36,967 nt of DNA from an uncultured Clostridia bacterium (GCA_948560265.1 CAOXTD010000011.1:1-36967); one strand, 5' to 3'; shown: positions 1 to 6,491, numbered from the stretch's first letter. Made by a program: numbers and translations. Notes: a model not told the origin generated them from the sequence alone.

Positions 1-79
1 TCGAATCATTGCCGGGCTGGAGTTTCCGGACAGCGGACGGGTGATTCTAGAGGGCCGGGATATTACGGAACTGAAACAG
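1..79 (+). other. GC-rich ABC-transporter ATPase fragment, probable chimeric join
   Basis: Reading from base 2 gives RIIAGLEFPDSGRVILEGRD, the D-loop-proximal region that follows the Walker A helix in importer-type ABC ATPases. It runs without a stop into gltX; the join lies somewhere in 62-89. Base composition is about 60% GC against under 30% for the following sequence. It contains two CGG arginine codons, which no other native gene here uses. No natural fusion of an ABC ATPase with glutamyl-tRNA synthetase is known to me. An assembly or library chimera is the best explanation. Confidence 0.75.
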
Positions 80-1261
80 GAGGCAGCAAAGCTTAGAACA
101 GGATATTATGGCGTTTGGGCAACTTATCGTAATTTATCAGTAGAGGAAGCTGCTGATAAAATAAAGGCAGGAATACCATATATTGTACGCTTTAAATCTA
201 TGGGAAGAGAAGATAAAAAGATTAGACATCATGATGTGATTAAAGGGAATATTGATTTCCCAGAAAATGACCAAGATATTGTTATTATTAAAGCAGACGG
301 TCTTCCAACTTACCATTTTGCTCATGCAGTAGATGATCATTTAATGCGAGTAACACATGTCATTCGTTCAGATGAATGGGTATCTTCATTACCATTACAC
401 TTAGAGCTATTTAAAACTTTAGAATTTGAAACACCAAAATATTGCCATTATGCACCAATTCTAAAAGAAGAAGATGGCAAGAAGAGAAAAATCAGTAAAA
501 GAAAAGACCCAGAAGCAGCAGTTAGCTATTATCATGAAGAAGGAATACCAGCACAATCTGTATGTGAATATTTAATGAATATAGGAAACTCTAATTTTGA
601 AATGTGGAGAAAAAACAATCCAAATGCACCAATGTCAGAATTTACATTTGATATTAGTAAAATGAGTGTGAGTGGAGCTATTTTTGATATTGTGAAGCTA
701 TTAGATGTTTCTAAAAATGTTATTTCTAAATATACTAAAGAAGACATTTATGAGGAAGTATTAGAATGGTCAAAAAGATATGATAAAGAACTAGAGGATT
801 TATTACAAGATAAAGAATATGCATTAAAGATTTTTGGAATAGAAAGAGGCAATAGCAAGCCTAGGAAAGATATTGCTAAATGGTCTGAAGTAAAAGATGC
901 TATTTCTTATATGTATGATGATAAATTCTTAAACACTACTAATGAGTTGGAATATGGAAAAATTAATGATAAAGAAGAAATTAAGAAAATATTAGCAACA
1001 TACTTAGAAAAATATTTTAATATCAATGATGATAAGCAAACTTGGTTTGATAAAATGAAAGATTTGTCAGAAGAATTAGGATATGCAAGAGAAGTAAAAG
1101 AATTCAAGCAAAATCCTGAAAAATGGCCAGGACATGTAGGCGACATCAGTACTGTATTGAGAGTAAGCTTAACAGGTAGAGGGCAAACACCAGATTTATA
1201 TGAAATTATGCAAGTATTAGGAAAAGAAAGCATTGAAAAAAGAATTCAAAATATATTATAA
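80..1261 (+). CDS. gltX: Glutamate--tRNA ligase, 5'-truncated
   Basis: Class I aminoacyl-tRNA synthetase that charges tRNA-Glu in the cytoplasm. The segment begins at the RTGYYGVWATYRNLS region of the catalytic domain, continues through the KADGLPTYHFAHAVDDH and HVIRSDEW motifs, and carries KISKRKD, the KMSKR-type ATP-binding loop, near base 490. The remainder is the alpha-helical anticodon-binding domain, ending with a natural stop. The N-terminal ~100 residues with the HIGH signature are missing and are replaced in frame by a GC-rich ABC ATPase piece. The true start therefore cannot be given. Family members are about 490-560 residues. This is host chromosomal sequence, outside the prophage. 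No CGG codon is used in the authentic part. Confidence 0.93.
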   Translation, partial: EAAKLRTGYYGVWATYRNLSVEEAADKIKAGIPYIVRFKSMGREDKKIRHHDVIKGNIDFPENDQDIVIIKADGLPTYHFAHAVDDHLMRVTHVIRSDEWVSSLPLHLELFKTLEFETPKYCHYAPILKEEDGKKRKISKRKDPEAAVSYYHEEGIPAQSVCEYLMNIGNSNFEMWRKNNPNAPMSEFTFDISKMSVSGAIFDIVKLLDVSKNVISKYTKEDIYEEVLEWSKRYDKELEDLLQDKEYALKIFGIERGNSKPRKDIAKWSEVKDAISYMYDDKFLNTTNELEYGKINDKEEIKKILATYLEKYFNINDDKQTWFDKMKDLSEELGYAREVKEFKQNPEKWPGHVGDISTVLRVSLTGRGQTPDLYEIMQVLGKESIEKRIQNIL

Positions 1262-1302
1262 TTGCTAACTTTGTATTAGAGAAAAGAGAGGTGAATTCTT
1301 TT

Positions 1303-1488
1303 ATGGAATATAACATAGGAGATGTAGTAAGAACGAAAAAACAACATCCTTGTGGAAGTAAATTATGGGAATTAACCCGAGTAGGAGTTGACTTTAAATT
1401 AAAATGCTTAGGTTGTGGACATGTTGTTACATTGGAGAGACAAAAAGCATTAAAAATAATTACAAAGAAAGTAGAAAAAGAAGCATAA
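1303..1488 (+). CDS. DUF951 family small zinc-binding-type protein
   Basis: 61 residues beginning MEYNIGDVVRTKKQHPCGS. It matches the DUF951 pattern: a GDxVxxKKxHPCG block followed by W, R-x-G-x-D and a CLGCG knuckle, with cysteines suited to metal binding. The family is widespread in Firmicutes, often near ychF or tRNA-related genes, and its function is unknown. ATG at 1303 is chosen over the upstream GTG at 1291 because GAGAGG at 1286-1291 is then correctly spaced. It follows gltX by 41 bases and ends before a strong terminator, so it is probably the last gene of that unit. Confidence 0.85.
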   Translation: MEYNIGDVVRTKKQHPCGSKLWELTRVGVDFKLKCLGCGHVVTLERQKALKIITKKVEKEA

Positions 1489-1510
1489 AATTTGATGAAT
1501 ATAAAAAAGA

Positions 1511-1547
1511 AGGGGCGACGTTTTCGAAAAAACGTCGCTCCTTTTTT
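1511..1547 (+). terminator. Rho-independent terminator after the gltX-DUF951 unit
   Basis: A 14-bp stem (1511-1524 with 1529-1542, one G-U pair) closes a CGAA loop and is followed by a run of T at 1542-1547. It sits 22 bases after the DUF951 stop. Confidence 0.9.
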
Positions 1548-1586
1548 AGAGAAAAACAAACAATGATGAATAACGGTCAACCTGCT

Positions 1587-1811
1587 TTAGCAGGGAGTGT
1601 AGATACTGATGGCGCGCTTACCGAAGCGTGCTTCCTCAGAAAGTGACCGGATTTTGGCCAAAGTCTTTTTGGATGCCCAGATAAGGAGGTCTTCTCCTCT
1701 TTGCTGAAAAGTACAGTTAGGAAACTGCCTTTTCAGGGCATTGGTAAAGCTGTCGGTAGCCCCCTCGTTTGCGAAGGTAATCTTGATGTCTGCGGTTTTT
1801 TTGTTTGCCAT
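1587..1811 (-). CDS. Small hypothetical protein of foreign composition
   Basis: 74 residues, MANKKTADIKITFANEGATD onward, ending SIYTPC. I do not recognise the family. The alternating strand-like start and the amphipathic KKTLAKIRSLSEEARF segment suggest a small alpha/beta protein. The start is well supported: AAGGGGAAAG lies 6 bases upstream of ATG, and a consensus promoter lies 75 bases upstream on the same strand. Base composition is near 48% GC, far above its surroundings. It carries one in-frame CGG codon (1649-1647) as arginine, unlike every native gene here. Recent transfer or a second chimeric segment are both possible. Confidence 0.6.
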   Translation of the reverse strand: MANKKTADIKITFANEGATDSFTNALKRQFPNCTFQQRGEDLLIWASKKTLAKIRSLSEEARFGKRAISIYTPC

Positions 1812-1886
1812 AGGTCTTTCCCCTTAAAGATTATTTGTCCAACTAGAACAAATAGAAACTTTGCAAGTTCTATTGAACATATAACT

Positions 1887-1915
1887 ATTATACAACAAAA
1901 AGGCGTAAAAGTCAA
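1887..1915 (-). promoter_or_regulatory. Consensus promoter for the 1587-1811 gene
   Basis: On the minus strand TTGACT (1915-1910), a 17-base spacer and TATAAT (1892-1887) point at the small gene. Between promoter and start are imperfect repeats of the form CAA(A)TAGAA that could be an operator. Confidence 0.75.
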
Positions 1916-2013
1916 TGTGACCAAAGACTTAGATACACTCTACTGATTAAAAACAAACATGTACTATAGGATGTCAAAAAATAATTAATAGTATAAAATA
2001 TAACAAAATGTTA

Positions 2014-2042
2014 TTGACTTTATAAAAATTTATTTGTACAAT
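2014..2042 (+). promoter_or_regulatory. Predicted promoter upstream of the 2200 gene
   Basis: TTGACT (2014-2019), a 17-base spacer and TACAAT (2037-2042). Transcription would start near 2049, leaving a leader of about 150 bases. The leader region also holds a 50-codon ORF (2044-2196, lysine-rich, no ribosome binding site) whose ATG lies upstream of the expected transcript start, so I do not call it a gene. Confidence 0.55.
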
Positions 2043-2199
2043 AATGATAATAAATTTAGATATATATGAAGAAAATAAATGGGCACTAAAGTATAAAAAA
2101 ATAATATCTAAATGTATAAAAGTAGAAAAAATGCTAAAAATAGTACAAAAGAAATTTAAAAAGAAAAGGAGGACATCATTTATTCCATCTATGTAATAA

Positions 2200-2697
2200 A
2201 TGATAAAAAGAAAAATGACAAAACAAGAAAGAAAAATAATTTTAATAGGAGTAGGGGTTGTAATAGTTGCATTACTTATTCTACTAATAGTTAATGGGGT
2301 TAGAAAAAAAGGAGACGAAGATGTAGGCAAGACAAATACACAAGTAGAGCAAAATGCAGAAAAATATACAACTAATTTAGAAGGCGGAACAAAGCTAAAT
2401 AAAAGTGAAGAATTTAACAAAAACAAGAAATATAAAAGTATAGAAATTAGTAATATACAATTTACGTATGAAAATGGAAAAAGTGTATTATTAGCAACAG
2501 TAAAAAACACAGCAAGTACAAAACATGCCAGTGAAATAGTCAAACTTACTATATTAGGCGAGAATAATCAAGTAATAGACGAGGTAAATGCAATAATACC
2601 TGATATGCAGGCAGGAGAAACGAAACAATTAAATGCTACTATTAGTGGGGCAGATAGTGTAAATGCAAAAGACTTTAGAATAGAGGAGAAAAAATAA
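2200..2697 (+). CDS. Membrane-anchored extracytoplasmic protein, FxLYD-like
   Basis: 165 residues. A short basic N-terminus is followed by one hydrophobic segment (about residues 14-32, LIGVGVVIVALLILLIV), a low-complexity linker, and a C-terminal beta domain with the pattern YKSIEISNIQFTYENGKSVL...VKNTASTKHASEIVKL. That pattern is typical of FxLYD/DUF3426-like Ig-fold domains attached to the outer face of the membrane. The ribosome binding site AAAGGAGG (2165-2172) is 27 bases from the first in-frame ATG, with a stop codon immediately before it, so start choice is odd and initiation may be weak. It is probably a host gene; function unknown. Confidence 0.7.
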   Translation: MIKRKMTKQERKIILIGVGVVIVALLILLIVNGVRKKGDEDVGKTNTQVEQNAEKYTTNLEGGTKLNKSEEFNKNKKYKSIEISNIQFTYENGKSVLLATVKNTASTKHASEIVKLTILGENNQVIDEVNAIIPDMQAGETKQLNATISGADSVNAKDFRIEEKK

Positions 2698-2760
2698 AGA
2701 ACAAAGGAAAATTGGAGGCAAAATGAAATGAAGAGAATAAACGCTGAAAGCGTTGAGACT

Positions 2761-2791
<31 letters not shown>

Positions 2792-2857
2792 AGTAATTCT
2801 ATAAAAAACAATAAAAAAAGTAAATGGATAAATAGCCAGAGTAACTCAGGCGTATGC

Positions 2858-2947
2858 ATGAAAAATTCTACAACTGGTATTACTCTGGTTGCTTTGGTTG
2901 TAACGATAGTAGTACTTTTAATACTAGCAGGAATAAACAATATATAG
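2858..2947 (+). pseudogene. Truncated type IV pilin-like N-terminus
   Basis: From ATG 2858 the reading is MKNSTTGITLVALVVTIVVL, followed by LILAGINNI and a stop. This is the classic short basic leader, G-I cleavage site for prepilin peptidase and hydrophobic helix of type IV (pseudo)pilins common in clostridia, where LLILAG is normally followed by a long globular domain. Here the protein ends 7 residues after the helix. The break lies about 90 bases from the 3' end of the phage integrase, so prophage insertion may have cut the gene; the attachment site would then be near 2930-3030. No ribosome binding site is evident close to 2858. Confidence 0.65.
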
Positions 2948-2949
2948 AA

Positions 2950-2989
2950 AAATGCAGTAATACCAGCACTTTGCCGATTTACTGCATTT
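2950..2989. repeat. Inverted repeat between pilin remnant and integrase; possible attL region
   Basis: An 11-bp perfect stem (2950-2960 with 2979-2989) with an 18-base loop. It may end transcription of the leftward integrase gene or the pilin remnant. It lies where the left prophage attachment site is expected. The att core cannot be defined without the right end. Confidence 0.5.
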
Positions 2990-3034
2990 CATTTGTTATT
3001 AGTTTGTTATTTACCAAGTAAGTTTTAGTAAGTC

Positions 3035-4306
3035 TTACGAGGTTTTTCTTTCATTTTTTAGTACATAAATTTTACCTGCTTTGAAGGTTACCATTTTTAT
3101 TGCTTCTAGTTTTTCTTCCATAGAAACATGGTTATAAATATCATCTCCAGTATTACCATTTTTATGACCAAGGATAGAGTTTATTATTGTTGGTTTAACA
3201 TTTAGTTTTTGTAATTCTGTCTCTAATCCATGCCTTCCGCAATGTGCAGTTTTACCTTTTATAAATTCATGTTTTTCTATAAAACTATTATTATAATAAT
3301 TATTGTAGTCTGCATAAAATAGTCTTTTGCCATTTGCTTTCATAAACAAAAATTCATTTTTTGGATCATAGTATTTTTCAAAGATATATTTAACTAGAGG
3401 GTGTACAGGAATTTCTCTGTTAATACCATTGTCGGTTTTTAATCCTCCAACAAAATAATTATCTTCTAAATGTATCTTTTCAGTATAGATAAAACATAAT
3501 TCTTCAGCACGACATCCAGTATAGTTTGCTAACAGTAAAATGTCTTTGACTATTTCTTCCTTTTTATCTTCAGGTTGTATATTCCATAAATATTCAATTT
3601 GTTCATAAGTAAAAGGTGTTCTTCTTGAGGTGCTGCTAATAGGTGTTTTCTTTATATGTTGAGCATAACTTTTATCTATAATATCTTCTTGGAATGCATA
3701 CTTATCCATATTTTTATATAGCTGCACCATTTGTTTTATAGCACTAGGGGTTTTTCCTGATTCTTGCATATATTTTTGAAAATCTGATGTTCTTAATTCC
3801 CTATATATAACATCATATAATCCTGTAGAATTATGATATGCAGTTAGCATATTTCTTGAGTTATGATAAGCATATTTGTTTTCAGGCTTGATATGATCTT
3901 CTAATTCTTTTTTTATTTCCTTTTCATCAGGAAATAAAGCCTCTTGCATTTCTTCAAATACTTGTTTGAATGTATAGTGCTTTTTGTCTTTTCTATGTAT
4001 TGAGGACTTTTTACTATCAACTGGAACTAATGGATAAGGCTTATCTGTTCCAGGAAAACAAGTAAAAATTATAATACGATCATACTTGGTTCTGTCAATT
4101 TTCAAAGGGTAAGGATTTTTATTCCAGTTTTCTAGGCATACCAAAGCATCTAATTCCGCCTCAAAAGTATCTATATCAAAATATATTGGTTTACCTGATT
4201 CATCTTTTCCAATTAGTAACCTTGGAGCATATGGCTTATATCTGCCCTTTCCTAAAAATACAACTGTTCCTGTACCATTTCTTCTTCTATTAAAATTATT
4301 ATTCAC
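3035..4306 (-). CDS. int: Tyrosine-type site-specific integrase
   Basis: Catalyses prophage integration and excision by strand exchange. The protein is 423 residues from GTG 4306, chosen because the in-frame ATG at 4321 overlaps the ribosome binding site GGAGG (4319-4315). An N-terminal arm-type DNA-binding region and a SAM-like core-binding domain (about residues 100-220) precede the catalytic domain. The full active-site set is visible: Arg266 (TGCRAEE), Lys290 (GGLKTDNG), His355-x-x-Arg358 (HCGRH), His381 (LGHKNG) and nucleophile Tyr391 (DIYNHVS). The gene points to the presumed left attachment site. Its own promoter was not found; it may be reached from the minus-strand repressor operon. 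Confidence 0.95.
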   Translation of the reverse strand: MNNNFNRRRNGTGTVVFLGKGRYKPYAPRLLIGKDESGKPIYFDIDTFEAELDALVCLENWNKNPYPLKIDRTKYDRIIIFTCFPGTDKPYPLVPVDSKKSSIHRKDKKHYTFKQVFEEMQEALFPDEKEIKKELEDHIKPENKYAYHNSRNMLTAYHNSTGLYDVIYRELRTSDFQKYMQESGKTPSAIKQMVQLYKNMDKYAFQEDIIDKSYAQHIKKTPISSTSRRTPFTYEQIEYLWNIQPEDKKEEIVKDILLLANYTGCRAEELCFIYTEKIHLEDNYFVGGLKTDNGINREIPVHPLVKYIFEKYYDPKNEFLFMKANGKRLFYADYNNYYNNSFIEKHEFIKGKTAHCGRHGLETELQKLNVKPTIINSILGHKNGNTGDDIYNHVSMEEKLEAIKMVTFKAGKIYVLKNERKTS

Positions 4307-4337
4307 TAAAAAAACCTCCATTTTTCATCAATAACAC

Positions 4338-4366
4338 TTGAAAAATGAAAGCTTTTTATATATAAT
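4338..4366 (+). promoter_or_regulatory. Consensus promoter of the antisense RNA
   Basis: TTGAAA (4338-4343), exactly 17 bases, then TATAAT (4361-4366), on the plus strand between two minus-strand genes. No plus-strand reading frame with a ribosome binding site follows before the terminator at 4401-4452. Confidence 0.8.
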
Positions 4367-4372
4367 ATAAAA

Positions 4373-4452
4373 GTATTCACTTCTCGAAGTGTTTACGCTC
4401 CGGATAATGTGTGGTGTTCCGCAAAAAACTAAACACATTGTCCGATTTTTTT
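4373..4452 (+). ncRNA. Candidate trans-acting antisense small RNA of the prophage
   Basis: A transcript starting about 7 bases after the TATAAT box would be about 80 nt. It has a small hairpin (CACTT 4378-4382 / AAGTG 4387-4391, CTCG loop) and then a 12-bp terminator hairpin. Bases 4405-4424 are the perfect reverse complement of 6217-6236 in the divergently oriented lytic early region. The target ends one base before the AAGGAGG that serves the Xis-like gene at 6249. Twelve of the 20 complementary bases (4413-4424) lie in the unpaired 20-base loop and could start pairing. I infer that the RNA blocks translation of the early gene in the lysogen, comparable in logic to phage antisense RNAs such as lambda OOP or P22 sar. 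It is also antisense to the end of the repressor-int minus-strand transcript. Confidence 0.6.
4401..4452 (+). terminator. Terminator hairpin of the antisense RNA
   Basis: A 12-bp stem (4401-4412 with 4433-4444, one G-U) with a 20-base loop, followed by T7 at 4446-4452. A U tract exists only on the plus strand, which supports rightward transcription here. It abuts the stop codon of the convergent minus-strand gene. Confidence 0.8.
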
Positions 4453-4915
4453 ATAATTTTATATTTCTTTTTTCTTCAGGTATTTTACAATTTACACTTT
4501 CAATAATATTGTTACAAACATTATGATTTAATGACCTAAATATTAGTGTATTTGTTTCATTTGTATTTGTAGTATAAACGATAGTTAAGTCATATACTAA
4601 TTGAGATATTTCTTTTGTACCCAATCCAGATAAACCTCCAACAACTGCTCCAGTAGATCCAAATAACATATTACCAGCAATTCCTCTTTTTACAACACTT
4701 TTTTTCTTTTCTGTAACTTGTCGATTTGCATTTTGCTGAATAGTGATAACTTGAGAAATGTTAAGTTCAAATCTCTGTTTACTATTCATAGTTTCAATAA
4801 TTAAAGCATCATTTATTAAAGAAATAATGCAGGATGTTTGTGCTGCTAAAGGTAGTCCTTCTAAATGAATCAAGGGGCAACTTAAATTATTGTTTTTATT
4901 CTTAAATAGTCCCAT
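4451..4915 (-). CDS. Glycine-zipper phage protein of the lysogeny module
   Basis: 154 residues beginning MGLFKNKNN. ATG 4915 is chosen for the AAAGGAGG located 6 bases upstream; the gene overlaps the repressor end by 14 bases. The body is a beta-rich region (LIHLEGLPLAAQTSCIISLI, resembling PH-like folds). A glycine-rich hydrophobic stretch, KRGIAGNMLFGSTGAVVGG, of the glycine-zipper kind follows, then another beta region. Proteins of this shape are recurrent beside repressors in Firmicutes prophages. I know no assigned function; membrane association or superinfection exclusion are guesses. It is co-transcribed with the repressor from the promoter near 5800. Confidence 0.75.
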   Translation of the reverse strand: MGLFKNKNNNLSCPLIHLEGLPLAAQTSCIISLINDALIIETMNSKQRFELNISQVITIQQNANRQVTEKKKSVVKRGIAGNMLFGSTGAVVGGLSGLGTKEISQLVYDLTIVYTTNTNETNTLIFRSLNHNVCNNIIESVNCKIPEEKRNIKL

Positions 4916-5771
4916 GTAAACCTCCTTTTTTGAATGCACTTTTATTTTGAGATAAAACTACATCTCCAATTACTTTTATTCTTGATAATTCTAATTCTTC
5001 AGATTTAGAATTCATAAAGTATAATTTACAAATGTTAGCTTCAGAGAATATCTTTGCAATATCGTAATAAGAATCATCTATCAGTAAAAGTAAAGTATGG
5101 CCATCGATTATATTTTCTTGTAAATATATAACAGCTATATCATCTTTACCAAGCAAAGGGAGCATTTTATCATTTGCAGCTTTTACAGCAATATAGTCTT
5201 TTGTATCATATTCAAAAGGAAAATATCCTACTTTAACCATATTATTAGTAGATATGGAATATAAAGGTATTCCTATATTATTTGGAAGAATAACAATATC
5301 TTTTATTTTTTGATCTATAACTTCCAAAATTTCAAATAATTTTTTTGTTTTATCATTATTGCCATAATTAGCTTCTATATAATTGCTTAACTCGTGCAAA
5401 ATAGTAGAGTTTTTTTCATTTTGGTGTATTAGTATATTGAAGATATAATCTTTATCTATATTATTTATATGAAGAGAATCTATTTCATTTTCAAAGTCCC
5501 TACATATATTTTGTGCTATGATTTCTTTAGATGAAGTATTTGAATCCAAATATCCACATACCTGCATTAACTCATCATAAGTTGTTATTCCTCTAGAAGC
5601 CTCCGCAATTTTTTCTAGCACTTTAGGAGTTGGGGGAGCCTGGAGCCTAAGGTTTATATATTTAGAAAAATAGCTTCTGCTTTGGCGAGTAGTATTAGCC
5701 AGTTCGCTTATGCTGCCATATAACTTCACTATTTTATTCAAGATATCACTAAATTTTTTTTGGTCAAACAT
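4902..5771 (-). CDS. CI-like prophage repressor, S24 fold without catalytic serine
   Basis: 289 residues from ATG 5771 (AGGAGG 9 bases upstream). Residues 5-75 form an XRE-type helix-turn-helix (ISELANTTRQSRSYFSKYIN). Residues 165-275 follow the LexA/CI S24 dimerisation-peptidase layout: PLYSIS, DYIAVKAANDKM, DDIAVIYL, DGHTLLLLIDD, IAKIF, and IKVIGDVV. At the catalytic serine position, normally GDSM, the sequence is ANDKM, so Lys202 replaces serine, and no Ala-Gly cleavage site is visible. RecA-stimulated self-cleavage is therefore unlikely, and induction must use another route. Operators between its promoter and the divergent early promoter suggest autoregulation. Confidence 0.85.
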   Translation of the reverse strand: MFDQKKFSDILNKIVKLYGSISELANTTRQSRSYFSKYINLRLQAPPTPKVLEKIAEASRGITTYDELMQVCGYLDSNTSSKEIIAQNICRDFENEIDSLHINNIDKDYIFNILIHQNEKNSTILHELSNYIEANYGNNDKTKKLFEILEVIDQKIKDIVILPNNIGIPLYSISTNNMVKVGYFPFEYDTKDYIAVKAANDKMLPLLGKDDIAVIYLQENIIDGHTLLLLIDDSYYDIAKIFSEANICKLYFMNSKSEELELSRIKVIGDVVLSQNKSAFKKGGLHGTI

Positions 5772-5795
5772 TACGCTAAACCTCCTTACAAACAT

Positions 5796-5824
5796 ATTAT
5801 ATAACGGAGTGAAAAAAAAATCAA
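5796..5824 (-). promoter_or_regulatory. Repressor (lysogeny) promoter
   Basis: On the minus strand TTGATT (5824-5819), a 17-base spacer and TATAAT (5801-5796), 25 bases before the repressor start. A degenerate operator (5809-5822) lies in the spacer and overlaps the -35 box. Confidence 0.75.
5807..5823. promoter_or_regulatory. Operator-like site 1 (degenerate)
   Basis: GAGTG followed by nine A and TCAAC, a weaker copy of the GTGTG-A8-GCAC motif. It overlaps the repressor promoter. Confidence 0.45.
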
Positions 5825-5830
5825 CAAAAA

Positions 5831-5849
5831 ATGTGAAAAAAAAGTACAA
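5831..5849. promoter_or_regulatory. Operator-like site 2
   Basis: ATGTGAAAAAAAAGTACAA, a near-palindromic half-site pair around an A8 core. It lies between the divergent repressor and early promoters, 6 bases before the early -35 box. Confidence 0.6.
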
Positions 5850-5855
5850 AACCTA

Positions 5856-5884
5856 TTGACATTATAAAAACATAAGTATATAAT
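5856..5884 (+). promoter_or_regulatory. Early lytic promoter
   Basis: TTGACA (5856-5861), 17-base spacer, TATAAT (5879-5884): a perfect sigma-70/sigmaA match, 42 bases before the Cro-like gene. Its start point is covered by operator 3. Confidence 0.92.
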
Positions 5885-5888
5885 GCAA

Positions 5889-5907
5889 GTGTGAAAAAAA
5901 AGCACAC
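5889..5907. promoter_or_regulatory. Operator-like site 3
   Basis: GTGTGAAAAAAAAGCACAC, inverted GTGTG/CACAC half-sites around an A-rich core. It spans the expected start of early transcription, where bound repressor would block it. Confidence 0.7.
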
Positions 5908-5926
5908 ATGAGAAAGGAGAGATAAT

Positions 5927-6154
5927 ATGGCTGCACAAATGGAAGCAAAAGTAGAAAAGGTTAGGCTACTTATTAAAGAGAAGTTCCACGATAACAACTC
6001 CTATTTTGCAAAGGAAATAGGAATGGGAAGGGAATATGTGAGTGCAATAGTAAATGAAAGAATAACTGCAGATAGTCCAAAATTCTGCAATGCACTTATT
6101 GCTTATTGTGAAAAGAACAGTCTCGATTACAAAGAATATGTAGAAATCACATAA
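5927..6154 (+). CDS. Cro-like helix-turn-helix protein
   Basis: 75 residues. The segment HDNNSYFAKEIGMGREYVSAIVNERITAD (about residues 22-50) is an XRE-type helix-turn-helix with the recognition helix around GREYVSAIV. It is the first gene of the rightward early operon, divergent from the repressor, which is the usual Cro position. AAGGAGAG stands 5 bases before ATG. It probably binds the same GTG-A8-GCAC operators, one of which (6170-6188) directly follows the gene, giving feedback on its own transcript. Confidence 0.8.
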   Translation: MAAQMEAKVEKVRLLIKEKFHDNNSYFAKEIGMGREYVSAIVNERITADSPKFCNALIAYCEKNSLDYKEYVEIT

Positions 6155-6169
6155 TTTTTTTTGAAAATA

Positions 6170-6188
6170 GTGTGAAAAAAAAGCACAG
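6170..6188. promoter_or_regulatory. Operator-like site 4
   Basis: GTGTGAAAAAAAAGCACAG, almost identical to operator 3 and placed just downstream of the Cro-like gene. It may act as a roadblock or an auxiliary looping site. No promoter is evident next to it. Confidence 0.6.
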
Positions 6189-6201
6189 GAGGAACAAAAA
6201 A

Positions 6202-6237
6202 ATGAAAAAATTAAAATTGCGGAACACCACACATTAA
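6202..6237 (+). CDS. Possible 11-codon leader peptide
   Basis: ATG with AGGAGG 9 bases upstream, reading MKKLKLRNTTH and a stop directly before the next ribosome binding site. Its second half is the 20-nt antisense-RNA target. The arginine is a CGG codon; if CGGN is recoded as glycine, the frame would continue to about 6300. It is either a regulatory leader or a chance frame. Confidence 0.3.
   Translation: MKKLKLRNTTH
6217..6236 (+). promoter_or_regulatory. Target site of the antisense RNA
   Basis: Twenty bases that are an exact inverted copy of 4405-4424. The site stops one base before AAGGAGG (6237-6243) of the Xis-like gene, so a duplex here would occlude the ribosome. Confidence 0.6.
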
Positions 6238-6248
6238 AGGAGGTAAAC

Positions 6249-6491
6249 ATGGAAGATTTGAAACCAGTTGAAACTCTAACACCTTATGAAGCTGCTAGAA
6301 TGATACACGCTAACGCAGAGTATATAAGGGCAGGGTTAAGAAGCCAAAGATTGCCATTTGTAAACTTTGGAAGTGCAACTCCACCCAAAAAACCTGGAGG
6401 AAAATGGAGTTATAACATTATAAAAAGTAAATTCTTAAAAGAATACGCTGGAATAATAGAAGGAGTGAATAAAAATGAAAATAGTAAATAA
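6249..6491 (+). CDS. Excisionase-like / helix-turn-helix DNA-binding protein
   Basis: 80 residues. ETLTPYEAARMIHANAEYI followed by RAGLRSQRLPF and GGKWSYNI matches the small winged MerR-like HTH (helix-turn-helix type 17, excisionase) proteins of clostridial phages: TPxEAA, IRxGLxxGxLPFG, W-x-Y-x-I. They bind DNA and direct integrase toward excision or regulate early genes. AAGGAGG is 5 bases upstream of ATG. It is the third reading frame of the early operon and the probable target of the antisense RNA. It overlaps the next gene by 17 bases. Confidence 0.75.
   Translation: MEDLKPVETLTPYEAARMIHANAEYIRAGLRSQRLPFVNFGSATPPKKPGGKWSYNIIKSKFLKEYAGIIEGVNKNENSK

Noticed and set aside
1..1261. A genuine ABC ATPase-GltX fusion
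   Set aside because: The abrupt change in composition and unrelated functions make an assembly join far more likely.
1840..1885. LexA/SOS box upstream of the 1587-1811 gene
   Set aside because: The GAAC/GTTC elements present are in the wrong orientation or spacing (GTTC-TATT-GAAC rather than GAAC-N4-GTTC).
2044..2196. 50-codon lysine-rich ORF before the 2200 gene
   Set aside because: No ribosome binding site, and its start lies upstream of the predicted transcript start.
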